The position numbers and the translations under genes were made by a program. The notes under the pieces are model-generated. The model did no database searches. It was not told the origin of the DNA and saw only the letters and a list, made by a program, of their open reading frames with translations. Positions 1 to 8,243 of a stretch of DNA of 64,000 bases are shown here, in pieces. How positions within the stretch are numbered: position 1 is the first letter of the stretch; each line of letters starts with the position of its first letter. This DNA comes from Paenibacillus brevis (GTDB taxonomy: Bacteria > Bacillota > Bacilli > Paenibacillales > Paenibacillaceae): positions 186,001 through 250,000 of the forward strand of contig NZ_JAHLQJ010000002.1 in assembly GCF_018919145.1 (NCBI RefSeq), read 5' to 3'.

Positions 1-293
1 CCGTCAAGCGCATGATTTCCATGTATTGCAAAATCAAGCATCCAGCAGCGAGCATGGACAATGAGCTATGCCCAGAGTGCCGGAAACTGTCCGACTATGC
101 CTCGAACCGGCTGACTTACTGCCGGTTCGGGGAGGACAAGTCCTCCTGCCGTTATTGCGAAGTACATTGCTATGCTCCCGATTATCAGCAGCGCATCCGC
201 GAGGTGATGCGCTTTACTGGCATGCGGATGCTATGGAGACATCCCTGGTTGACCCTTCGGCATATGACAGATGAACGGCAAAGCAGGAAATGA
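1..293 (+). CDS. YgbA-family (nitrous oxide-stimulated promoter) protein, 5' end outside window
   Basis: Small cysteine-rich protein of the family named after E. coli YgbA, whose gene is induced by nitric oxide; the biochemical function is unknown. The visible part shows the family pattern: an MYC segment, CPEC, a CRFG segment followed by CRYCEVHCY, then an IREVMRFTGMRML block and an HPWLTLRH tail. The reading frame is open to the left edge, and relatives carry roughly ten more residues before the VKRMISMYC segment, so the ATG at 12 is probably internal. It lies just upstream of cydA on the same strand. Cytochrome bd is NO-tolerant, so a shared NO or low-oxygen theme is plausible but inferred. 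Confidence 0.75.
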   Translation, partial: VKRMISMYCKIKHPAASMDNELCPECRKLSDYASNRLTYCRFGEDKSSCRYCEVHCYAPDYQQRIREVMRFTGMRMLWRHPWLTLRHMTDERQSRK

Positions 294-400
294 ATTTATA
301 GAAGCCTTATGGTCACAAATCTTTCAAAGATGGAGCGTTTGGAGAAAACCGCGGCAGATCAAGGGATTCCCTCTGGCGTTCACGAATGTGACATTTGTCA

Positions 401-416
401 TGTGATTCTTGTCACA
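401..416. promoter_or_regulatory. Rex/FNR-type operator upstream of cydA
   Basis: TGTGATTCTTGTCACA is a perfect TGTGA-N6-TCACA palindrome. It fits the core of the Rex site (TTGTGAA-N4-TTCACAA) and also the CRP/FNR site of Bacillus. A weaker neighbour (TGTGACATTTGTCATG, 388-403) overlaps its left end. If the -10 is TAGAAT at 458-463, this site is centred near -61. Confidence 0.7.
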
Positions 417-452
417 AAATTATTACTTTTAAGCCGTTCATTTTCATTTTGC

Positions 453-468
453 CGTGATAGAATTCACA
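453..468. promoter_or_regulatory. Second Rex-type operator overlapping the cydA -10
   Basis: CGTGATAGAATTCACA matches 9 of the 10 fixed bases of TGTGA-N6-TCACA and contains TAGAAT (458-463), the best -10 candidate before cydA. A bound protein here would cover the promoter, as expected for repression. No good -35 box was seen. Confidence 0.65.
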
Positions 469-508
469 TTAGTTAAGAATTAATATCGAGAGAAGAAAGA
501 GGGAGTAA

Positions 509-1918
509 ATGATGGATCCGTTGATTCTAGCGCGGCTTCAATTTGCAGCGACAACGATTTTCCACTACTTTTTTGTCCCGCTGAGCATCGGTCTTGTTGT
601 GTTGATCGCAATTATGGAGACGCTGTATGTGGTAAAGGGCAAAGAAGAATACAAGAAGATGACCAAGTTCTGGGGCAAGCTGTTTCTGATCAACTTTGCC
701 GTAGGGGTTGTCACAGGAATCATCCAGGAGTTCCAGTTCGGGATGAACTGGTCGGATTATTCGCGGTTTGTGGGTGATGTGTTCGGTGCGCCGCTCGCGG
801 TAGAGGCCTTGTTTGCTTTCTTTATGGAATCTACCTTTATCGGTTTGTGGATTTTTGGATGGGACCGTCTATCGAAAAAAGTACACTTGCTCTGCATTTG
901 GCTGGTAGCCCTCGGAACGACCATGTCGGCGTTCTGGATCTTGGCTGCTAACTCGTTCATGCAGCGTCCTGTGGGCTTTACGATTAATAACGGACGGGCG
1001 GAAATGAATGATTTCTTCGCCTTGATTACGAATGGACAGCTCTTGGTGGAATTCCCTCATACGGTACTCGCCGCATTTGCGACCGGGGCCTTTATGATCA
1101 CAGGGATCAGCGCCTACAAGATGCTTCGCAAGCAAGACGTGGAATTCTTTAAAAAGTCGTTCATTATTGCAGTAATCATGGGTCTTGTATCCTCGTTCGG
1201 TACGGCATTGGCCGGCCATCAACAGGCGCAATATCTGGTTGAGACACAGCCGATGAAGATGGCTGCCTCCGAAGGCTTGTGGGGGGAGAGCGGAGACCCT
1301 GCTCCTTGGACGATTTATGCCCATATTGATACGACTGATCAGAATAATAGCTTTGAGATCAAGGTTCCTTATCTGTTAAGCTTCTTGTCCTATAGTAAAT
1401 TCGACGGCGAAGTCAAGGGGATGCTTGAGCTTCAGAAGGAATATGAGCAGACTTATGGCCCTGGCGATTATATCCCTCCGGTCAAGACGACGTTCTGGAG
1501 CTTCCGGATCATGGTTGCCGCAGGAAGTCTGATGATCCTGCTTACCATGTATGGCTGTTATCTGGCATGGCGGAAGAAGCTGGATCGTCCGAACACCTGG
1601 TTCTACCGTGCGATGCTGTGGAGCATATCGCTTCCGTTCATCGCGAATACGGCTGGCTGGATTATGACCGAAATCGGGCGTCAGCCATGGACGGTATTTG
1701 GCTTGATGCAAACGAAGGACAGTATTTCGCCTAGTGTTACCTCCGGACAGATCCTGTTCTCATTGATTTCATTTTCTACCATTTACACGGCTCTGGGCAT
1801 CGTCATGGTGTACCTGTTCCTGAAAGTCATCAAGAAGGGGCCGAATGCGGTCGACCTGGATCATGATGATCATGGCAGCGATCCATATGCGAAGGAGGGA
1901 TACCATGCTATCTCTTAA
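509..1918 (+). CDS. cydA: Cytochrome bd ubiquinol oxidase subunit I
   Basis: Subunit I of the high-affinity terminal oxidase that oxidises quinol and reduces oxygen to water in the membrane. The 469-residue length and short Q-loop match the Firmicute form. Visible marks are the N-terminal ARLQFAATTIFHYFF segment with His19 in the place of the haem b595 ligand, many hydrophobic helices, and the conserved EIGRQPW motif near the C-terminus. The ATG at 509 (or 512) follows GAGGGAG. First gene of cydABDC; the cydB start lies inside its end. Two Rex/FNR-type palindromes in front suggest control by NADH/NAD ratio or oxygen. Confidence 0.96.
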   Translation: MMDPLILARLQFAATTIFHYFFVPLSIGLVVLIAIMETLYVVKGKEEYKKMTKFWGKLFLINFAVGVVTGIIQEFQFGMNWSDYSRFVGDVFGAPLAVEALFAFFMESTFIGLWIFGWDRLSKKVHLLCIWLVALGTTMSAFWILAANSFMQRPVGFTINNGRAEMNDFFALITNGQLLVEFPHTVLAAFATGAFMITGISAYKMLRKQDVEFFKKSFIIAVIMGLVSSFGTALAGHQQAQYLVETQPMKMAASEGLWGESGDPAPWTIYAHIDTTDQNNSFEIKVPYLLSFLSYSKFDGEVKGMLELQKEYEQTYGPGDYIPPVKTTFWSFRIMVAAGSLMILLTMYGCYLAWRKKLDRPNTWFYRAMLWSISLPFIANTAGWIMTEIGRQPWTVFGLMQTKDSISPSVTSGQILFSLISFSTIYTALGIVMVYLFLKVIKKGPNAVDLDHDDHGSDPYAKEGYHAIS

Positions 1919-2921
1919 TGAGCTCTGGTTTGTTCTGGTAGCTGTATTGTTTATCGGATTCTTCTTTCTGGAGGGCTTCGATTTCGGAATTGGAATGAGT
2001 ACGAAGTTTCTGGCTAAAAATGATACAGAAAAGCGCGTCCTGATCAATTCGATCGGACCCTTCTGGGACGCAAATGAGGTGTGGCTGATAACGGCAGGCG
2101 GTGCGATGTTCGCGGCGTTTCCGAATTGGTATGCCACGATGTTCAGCGGCTACTATACTCCGTTCGTCGTATTACTGCTTGCACTGATCGCACGCGGGGT
2201 TGCCTTTGAATTCCGTGGCAAGGTGCTGAATGAAAAGTGGAAGGGCGCATGGGATATTTCGATTTTCATCGGCAGCATTATTCCACCATTCCTGCTCGGC
2301 GTTGTCTTCTCCGGTCTGCTTAAGGGACTTCCGATTGACGGCCAAATGGAAATGAAGGCCGGCCTGTTCGATATGGTTAATCTGTACACCCTGGTTGGCG
2401 GAATTACGGTGGTCATGCTCTGTCTGGTACATGGACTGCTATTCGCTACACTGCGCACTACAGGCAGTCTGCAGGAACGGGCGCGGAAGCTTGCCCATAA
2501 GCTCCTGATCCCTCTTGCGGCATTGTTAGTTCTGTTTGCGATCATGACTTACTTCCAGACAGATATTTTCAAAGTGCGCGGCTTGATTCTTAGCATCATG
2601 GCGGTTGTAGGGGTTGTCTGCTTCTTGCTGGCAGGCAGATTCCTGCAGGTGAAGCGCGATGGCTGGGCATTCGGCATGACAGGCGGCTTGATCGCGCTTG
2701 CGATCTCCGGCGTCTTCGTGGGGCTGTTCCCGCGGGTCATGGTGAGCTCCATTAATGAAGCCTTCTCGCTGACGATTCATAATGCGGCATCCGGGAGCTA
2801 TTCCCTGAAGGTGATGACCATTGTGGCATTGACCTTGCTGCCATTCGTATTGGGCTACCAGATTTGGAGTTACTTTGTCTTCCATAAACGGGTTCACGAA
2901 AAGGAGCATTTGGAGTACTAA
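1905..2921 (+). CDS. cydB: Cytochrome bd ubiquinol oxidase subunit II
   Basis: Second membrane subunit of cytochrome bd, 338 residues. It shows the family blocks FFFLEGFDFGIGM near the N-terminus, GPFWDANEVWLITAGGA and AFPNWYA, and hydrophobic helices to the end. The start chosen is the ATG at 1905 (MLSLNELWF), 5 bases after AAGGAGGG (1892-1899). It overlaps the cydA end by 14 bases, so the two are translationally coupled. A longer reading from 1845 would add a His/Met-rich extension unlike the family. Confidence 0.95.
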   Translation: MLSLNELWFVLVAVLFIGFFFLEGFDFGIGMSTKFLAKNDTEKRVLINSIGPFWDANEVWLITAGGAMFAAFPNWYATMFSGYYTPFVVLLLALIARGVAFEFRGKVLNEKWKGAWDISIFIGSIIPPFLLGVVFSGLLKGLPIDGQMEMKAGLFDMVNLYTLVGGITVVMLCLVHGLLFATLRTTGSLQERARKLAHKLLIPLAALLVLFAIMTYFQTDIFKVRGLILSIMAVVGVVCFLLAGRFLQVKRDGWAFGMTGGLIALAISGVFVGLFPRVMVSSINEAFSLTIHNAASGSYSLKVMTIVALTLLPFVLGYQIWSYFVFHKRVHEKEHLEY

Positions 2922-4657
2922 TGGGTCGCGGATTAATGAAATACAAGGGTATCATTCCGGTGATGGGAATCCTGGCCGGGCTGACCTTGATTCAGACGAT
3001 AGCCATACTTATGCAGGCAAAATGGCTGGCGGAGGTGATCTCCGCCCTGTTTGCCGGCGGCAAGCTGCAGGAACAGGCCGGCGGAGTCGGTCTGTTCCTG
3101 CTTGCTTTTGGGCTGCGCCAATGCAGCGGTCTGCTCATGCAGAGAACAGCGGCGCGGTTCGCAGAGCGTACGGGCCTGTCTCTTCGGAAGCAAATGCTGT
3201 CCCGGCTGTTCGAATTAGGCCCGCGCTATGCGGGTAAAGAAGGGACGGGCAATCTGGTTACGCTTGTTCTGGAGGGCGTCACGAAGTTCCGCACTTATCT
3301 GGAGCTGTTTCTGCCCCGAATGCTGGCGACCGGCATCACGCCGGCACTGGTGTGGATCTACGTGTTCATGCTGAACAAAAATTCCGCGGTCATTCTCTTG
3401 TTGACGTTTCCGATCATCATTGTCTTTATGATTCTGATCGGAATGACTGCGCAGCGTCATACGCTTCGACAGTTAAAAACCTACAAGCAGCTCTCTAATC
3501 ATTTTGTAGATTCTTTGCGGGGATTAGAGACATTGAAATTCCTTGGTCGCAGCAAGCAGCATATTTTGTCCATCGAGAAGGTCAGTGATTCTTACCGGTC
3601 TGCAACGATGAAGACATTGAGAGTTGCGTTCCTGTCTTCCTTCGCACTGGACTTCTTCACCATGTTGTCGGTGGCTTCGGTGGCCGTCAGTCTTGGGCTG
3701 CCTCTGATCGAGGGAGACATTGAATTACTTCCGGCCCTGACCGTACTGATCCTGGCTCCGGAGTTTTTCCTGCCAGTACGCATGGTGGGGGCGGATTATC
3801 ATGCCACACTGGATGGGAAGGAAGCCGGAGAATCCATGGAGAAGATCATCTCCGCAGCAGAGGAAGAGGCTGCGAAGACAGCTCCGATCCCGGGAAATGT
3901 CTCCTGGACATGGACAGAACAGAGTACCTTGCAGCTGCGAGGTGTGGGTGTTCAGTATGAGCAGGAAGGACGGGCTTCACTGGATGCGGTAGACTTGACG
4001 CTGAAGGGATTAACCAAGGTCGGCATTATTGGCGAGAGCGGGGCGGGCAAATCCACGCTGGCCGATGTGCTTGGAGGCTTCCTGCGTCCGACCGCCGGCA
4101 GTATCGAGTTGAATGGAAGCCCGCTAGGCGATCTTTCCGCTGCGCCTTGGCGGGAGCAAATCACCTATATCCCGCAGAAACCGTATATATTCAGCGGCTC
4201 ACTTGCGGATAATATCCGCTTCAATAAGCCGGCTGCTTCCCTGGATGACGTACGCCGCGCTGCAGAGGCGGCAGGGCTTGGAGGCCTTGTCTCTGGACTG
4301 CCGAACGGGCTGGATGAAATGATCGGCGGCGGAGGGCGCCCGCTCAGCGGCGGGCAGGAGCAGCGGGTCGCGTTGGCTCGGGCGTTGCTGAGCGACCGGC
4401 CGATTATTGTACTCGACGAACCCACCGCCCATCTCGATATCGAGACAGAGTATGAGCTGAAGGAGACGATGCTACCGCTGTTTGAAGGCAAGCTGGTCAT
4501 CATGGCTACCCACCGGCTTCATTGGATGAAGAACATGGACGTGATCGTGGTGATGGATCAAGGACAGATCGTTGAAATAGGCACGCATGAAGAATTAATC
4601 CTGGCCCGTGGAGCTTATTATGCATTGGCCAGCTGGCAGAAGGAGGACGGCCGATGA
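2921..4657 (+). CDS. cydD: Thiol reductant ABC exporter, CydD subunit (first of pair)
   Basis: Membrane-ATPase fusion that, with its partner, exports cysteine or glutathione-type thiols needed for cytochrome bd assembly in E. coli. The 578 residues comprise about six membrane helices (roughly 1-300) and a nucleotide-binding domain with Walker A GESGAGKS near 370, signature LSGGQEQR near 474 and Walker B VLDEPTAHLD near 500. The N-terminal pattern (AKWLAEVISALFAGG) fits the CydD type. In B. subtilis nomenclature the first ABC gene of the operon is called cydC. The ATG overlaps the cydB stop by one base (TAATG), with TGGAG at 2911. Confidence 0.92.
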   Translation: MGRGLMKYKGIIPVMGILAGLTLIQTIAILMQAKWLAEVISALFAGGKLQEQAGGVGLFLLAFGLRQCSGLLMQRTAARFAERTGLSLRKQMLSRLFELGPRYAGKEGTGNLVTLVLEGVTKFRTYLELFLPRMLATGITPALVWIYVFMLNKNSAVILLLTFPIIIVFMILIGMTAQRHTLRQLKTYKQLSNHFVDSLRGLETLKFLGRSKQHILSIEKVSDSYRSATMKTLRVAFLSSFALDFFTMLSVASVAVSLGLPLIEGDIELLPALTVLILAPEFFLPVRMVGADYHATLDGKEAGESMEKIISAAEEEAAKTAPIPGNVSWTWTEQSTLQLRGVGVQYEQEGRASLDAVDLTLKGLTKVGIIGESGAGKSTLADVLGGFLRPTAGSIELNGSPLGDLSAAPWREQITYIPQKPYIFSGSLADNIRFNKPAASLDDVRRAAEAAGLGGLVSGLPNGLDEMIGGGGRPLSGGQEQRVALARALLSDRPIIVLDEPTAHLDIETEYELKETMLPLFEGKLVIMATHRLHWMKNMDVIVVMDQGQIVEIGTHEELILARGAYYALASWQKEDGR

Positions 4658-6441
4658 GACGGGATTCGTGGATCGCACCTTATTTCAAAATTTATACCGG
4701 ACGCTTCGTGCTGTATCTCATTCTTGGCGTGCTTACCCTGCTGGCAGCATCCATGCTGATGTTTACCTCCGGGTTTCTGATCTCCAAGTCGGCAACCCTG
4801 CCGTATAATATACTGCTCGTCTATGTGCCGATTGTAGGAGTTCGCACCTTCGGGATTGGCCGTTCGGTTATTCACTACGTGGAACGGCTGGTCGGGCACG
4901 ATACCGTTCTCCGCATTTTATCCAAGATGAGAGTCCGCCTCTACCGGATGCTGGAGCCTCAGGCATTGCTTATCCGCTCCCGGTACCGGACCGGAGATAT
5001 CCTGGGTGCGCTGGCAGACGATATTGAGCAATTGCAGAATGTCTATATCCGCACGGTATTCCCAAGCCTGGTCGCTATCGTGCTTTATGGGGCGGCGATT
5101 GCCTTGCTCGGATTGTTTGATCTTCCGTTTGCGCTGCTGATGGCTGCGTATATCTTTATTCTTGTGGCGGTCCTGCCCTATATTTCGCTTAAGCTCACCC
5201 GCAGTCTGGATAAGGCAGTGAAGGAGGAGCGCAACGGTCTGTACAGCAAGCTTACGGATGCCGTGATGGGCATTGGAGATTGGGTGATTAGCGGTCGTCC
5301 CGCCGACTTTCTGAGCGAATATGAGCAGGATGAGGCAGCGGTTACCCGCAAGGAGCGGAAGCTTAAGGCATGGGGCCGTGCCCGTGCTCTGATCGGTCAA
5401 ATGGTCATTGGGCTAGCAGTCATTTCCATGATTTATTGGACGGGCGGAGAGGTCGCCGCAGGTGAATTGGATCGAGTGATGATCGCGGCCTTCGTGCTGG
5501 TGGTCTTTCCGTTGTCCGATGCTTTTCTGCCCGTATCGGAGGCTGTGCAGCGGCTGCCGGAATATCAGATGTCGCTGGCACGGCTGGAACGGATCTCCGG
5601 CTCAAGCCCGGATGGAGCAGCCTCGGAAGGAGAGGCTGCTTCCATTCCGGCCGGGATTAGCGAGGAGGAGATTCGGAGCGCTTCGCAAAGCGCCCGTCTG
5701 AGATTGACTGAGGTGCGCTTCGCCTACGATGCAGGCATGGAACTTGAAGGAGACGGTGCCTATTCCGTCGACGGAGTATCCCTGGACATCTCCCAAGGCA
5801 AACGGGTGATGATCATCGGGCGCAGTGGAGCCGGCAAGTCGACGCTGCTGAAGCTGATCCAGGGTGCCTTAGCCCCCTCCGGGGGCGAGGTCACCATCAA
5901 TGGCATTCCGGCTGCGGCCTATGGCGACGCCGGAATGCCCAAGGTCATCTCCGTGCTGAACCAGTCCCCGCATTTGTTCGACACGACGGTGGCGAACAAT
6001 ATTCGGCTGGGACGGAACGATGCGGAGATGGCGGAGATTACGCACGCAGCGGAGCAGGCACAGCTTGCGGAACTGATCGCGGGTCTCCCGCAGGGGCTGG
6101 ATACGCCGATGCGGGAGACCGGGCAGCGCTTCTCCGGCGGAGAGCGGCAGCGCGTCGCCCTGGCGCGCGTGCTGCTGCAGAATACGCCGGTGCTGGTGCT
6201 GGACGAGCCGACCGTCGGGCTCGACCCGAGAACCGAGCGCGAGCTGCTGTCGACGATCTTCGAAGCGACCGCAGGCAAGACGCTCGTCTGGGTCACGCAC
6301 CATCTGGCCTTCGCCGAGCAGATGGACGAGGTAATCTTCATGGAGCATGGGAAGATTCTGATGCGGGGAACACATACCCAACTCATGGCGCGTGAGCCGA
6401 GATACCGTAATTTATATCATCTTGACCGTCCGTTGGACTAG
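4654..6441 (+). CDS. cydC: Thiol reductant ABC exporter, CydC subunit (second of pair)
   Basis: Partner half of the CydDC heterodimer, 595 residues. The N-terminus carries the CydC-type LMFTSGFLISKSA segment in the first helices; the ATPase domain has Walker A GRSGAGKST near 388, signature FSGGERQRVALAR near 493 and Walker B VLDEPTVGLD near 515. The start overlaps the cydD stop as ATGA, with AAGGAGG just upstream. A linker of about 60 polar residues (310-350) separates the membrane and ATPase domains. It ends the operon; a GACTC...AATTT / AAATT...GAGTC pairing followed by T5 near 6540 could terminate transcription, but this is weak. Confidence 0.92.
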   Translation: MRRDSWIAPYFKIYTGRFVLYLILGVLTLLAASMLMFTSGFLISKSATLPYNILLVYVPIVGVRTFGIGRSVIHYVERLVGHDTVLRILSKMRVRLYRMLEPQALLIRSRYRTGDILGALADDIEQLQNVYIRTVFPSLVAIVLYGAAIALLGLFDLPFALLMAAYIFILVAVLPYISLKLTRSLDKAVKEERNGLYSKLTDAVMGIGDWVISGRPADFLSEYEQDEAAVTRKERKLKAWGRARALIGQMVIGLAVISMIYWTGGEVAAGELDRVMIAAFVLVVFPLSDAFLPVSEAVQRLPEYQMSLARLERISGSSPDGAASEGEAASIPAGISEEEIRSASQSARLRLTEVRFAYDAGMELEGDGAYSVDGVSLDISQGKRVMIIGRSGAGKSTLLKLIQGALAPSGGEVTINGIPAAAYGDAGMPKVISVLNQSPHLFDTTVANNIRLGRNDAEMAEITHAAEQAQLAELIAGLPQGLDTPMRETGQRFSGGERQRVALARVLLQNTPVLVLDEPTVGLDPRTERELLSTIFEATAGKTLVWVTHHLAFAEQMDEVIFMEHGKILMRGTHTQLMAREPRYRNLYHLDRPLD

Positions 6442-6660
6442 GAGGCGACTCCGAATTTCGGTATTTGAAATCACATGAATAATATAGCAACACTAAGATC
6501 TCGTCCGCGCCTCTGCTTGCATGCGTAAATTGGGCGAGTCTTTTTGAATTCTCTTGAAGAGCCTTCCGTTCTTCCTCTTTACCCGCTATAATGGGGTTTA
6601 ATATCTGGAACTTGACGCGGGTTGTCAGGGTTTGGTGAAGAAGGATTCGGGGGTGGGACC

Positions 6661-7563
6661 GTGGAACTGAGGCAAATCCAGTATTTTATCGAGGTTGCGA
6701 AGCTGGAGCATGTGACGGAGGCGTCTTATGCACTGCATGTGTCGCAGTCAGCGGTGAGCCGGCAGATTTTCAAGCTGGAAGCGGAGCTTGGAGTGGATTT
6801 GTTCGTGCATGAAGGACGCAAGGTCAAGCTGACGCCGATCGGGCGATTGTTTCTGAAGCATATGGAGCAGTTGATGAGCGTGATTGAGCATTCAAAGCAG
6901 GAAATCAGCGAATATCTTGATCCTGAGCGGGGGATAGTTCGAATCGGCTTTCCGAGCAGTCTCGCCTCGCAGCTTATTCCCCGCGTAGTCACGTTGTTCA
7001 GGGAGCGGTACCCGGCAGTTCATTTCCATCTTCAGCATGGCTCCTATAAGGAGCTGGTGGAATGGGTGATCGGCGGCGAACTGAATCTGGCTGTGATGGG
7101 CCCTGTGCCGACCAATGAACAGCAGGTTCGGAGTACCATTCTATTCGAGGAGAAATTCGTGGCGCTCCTTCCGGCAAACCACAATTTGGCCCACAGCAAG
7201 TCTGTGCTTTTGGATGGTCTGAAGGATGACCTGTTTGTGCTATTTCCGGAGGGGTTCATTCTTAGGGATCTTGTTGTCGAAGCCTGCGCGAAGGTGGGAT
7301 TCAAGCCGAGAGTAACCTTTGAGGGGGATGACCTTGATGCCATCAAGGGACTTGTGTCTGCCGGTTTAGGCCTTACTGTGCTGCCAGAAATTGCCCTTGG
7401 AGAACATATCCCCTCTTCCATTGTCGCGGTTCCGATTGCAGGACCGCAGGTGAAGCGGGATGTGGGAGTCATTGTCCCGATCAACCGGGAGCTTCCGCCA
7501 ACCGAGCGGTTGTTCTTCGACTTCTTGCAGCAGATAGGTGCAGAATGGACGCAAGCAGATTGA
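6661..7563 (+). CDS. gltC: LysR-type regulator, GltC-like
   Basis: 300-residue LysR regulator that follows B. subtilis GltC almost throughout: ELRQ-type start, HV.EAS helix-turn-helix in the first 40 residues, EYLDPERG, the IGFPSSLASQL effector-domain start, LLGPVPTN-like MGPVPTN, LFPEGFILRD and EGDDLDAIKGLVSAGLG. GltC activates glutamate synthase genes in response to 2-oxoglutarate and glutamate. No gltAB is present here, but gdhA lies 2 kb away with paired symmetric boxes at its promoter. The GTG at 6661 is preferred (GGGGGTGGGA before it, and it gives the family N-terminus); an ATG at 6622 would add 13 atypical residues. Confidence 0.85.
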   Translation: MELRQIQYFIEVAKLEHVTEASYALHVSQSAVSRQIFKLEAELGVDLFVHEGRKVKLTPIGRLFLKHMEQLMSVIEHSKQEISEYLDPERGIVRIGFPSSLASQLIPRVVTLFRERYPAVHFHLQHGSYKELVEWVIGGELNLAVMGPVPTNEQQVRSTILFEEKFVALLPANHNLAHSKSVLLDGLKDDLFVLFPEGFILRDLVVEACAKVGFKPRVTFEGDDLDAIKGLVSAGLGLTVLPEIALGEHIPSSIVAVPIAGPQVKRDVGVIVPINRELPPTERLFFDFLQQIGAEWTQAD

Positions 7564-7633
7564 ACAGTGCTTGAACTAAACTCGACAATAAACAATATAT
7601 AGGTTGAAAAAATGAATATGATTAATGTCACGG

Positions 7634-7670
7634 AAATAGTCGCCAAACCAAACGTTTGGTGACTATTTTT
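7634..7670 (+). terminator. Terminator after gltC
   Basis: Arms AAATAGTCGCCAAAC (7634-7648) and GTTTGGTGACTATTT (7654-7668) pair with one G-U, around a 5-base loop, and run into T5. Confidence 0.75.
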
Positions 7671-7680
7671 ATATTAAATG

Positions 7681-7689
7681 TGCTACAAT
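7681..7689 (+). promoter_or_regulatory. Extended -10 promoter of the DUF1641-ndh operon
   Basis: TGCTACAAT is an extended -10. A GTGACT at 7659 is a possible -35 but spaced 19 bases. No TGTGA-N6-TCACA site was found here, although B. subtilis yjlC-ndh is under Rex. Confidence 0.5.
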
Positions 7690-7754
7690 GTTAACTGGGT
7701 TGTTTATGTTTAGGAATGTACAAATTTTCACTAACTTACAAAAGGAGAATGAAC

Positions 7755-8213
7755 ATGTCAGAGATGATTACCGATGTGAACTCGGCTCAAGAGGCGTTGG
7801 ACACCGCAGACACTGCAGGTTCTGCAGCTCAGGCTACACCGCAGGCGCTCCTGGAGCAATTGCTTAAACCAGAGACCCAGAATTCGCTTACGGCACTAAT
7901 TGAACAATTGCCTAAATTGACAGAAATGATGAGCACCTTGACCCAGTCCTATGACTTCGTCAAGACACTTGCTAATGACGCGACCTTTAAAAGCGATATG
8001 GTCGGAGCGATCGCGGAGATCGGCGGGCCGGTGAAGGAATCCGCAAAGGCTATTGCCGCTAATGTCATCGAGGCGAAGGATCGTGCAGAGGCCAGTCAGG
8101 AGACGATCGGCATGTTCGGCTTGCTCAAGCTGTTGAAGGATCCGGAGGCACAGCGTCTGTTCCGTTTTGTTCAGGCTTATCTTCAAGTATCCGGCGAGAA
8201 GCGCGGACAATAA
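7755..8213 (+). CDS. DUF1641 protein, YjlC-like
   Basis: 152-residue protein of the DUF1641 family, largely helical, with the conserved GMFGLLKLLKDPEAQRLFRFVQ block near the C-terminus. Its function is not established. In Bacillus the homologue YjlC is encoded directly before NADH dehydrogenase, as here (30 bases to ndh). The ATG at 7755 sits 7 bases after AAAGGAG; the ATG at 7749 is only one base from that site and is unlikely. Confidence 0.85.
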   Translation: MSEMITDVNSAQEALDTADTAGSAAQATPQALLEQLLKPETQNSLTALIEQLPKLTEMMSTLTQSYDFVKTLANDATFKSDMVGAIAEIGGPVKESAKAIAANVIEAKDRAEASQETIGMFGLLKLLKDPEAQRLFRFVQAYLQVSGEKRGQ

Positions 8214-8243
8214 TACATCAATTGTGAGAAAGGAGTCTTCCAG

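Noticed and set aside
6446-6546. Long-range GACTC/GAGTC pairing followed by T5 after cydC
   Set aside because: Arms are about 70 bases apart and interrupted; cannot be called a terminator with confidence.
7690-7754. Possible Rex site before the DUF1641-ndh operon (TGTACAAATTTTCACT)
   Set aside because: Only 8 of 10 fixed bases match, without the AA/TT flanks, and it lies far downstream of the -10. Not strong enough to list.
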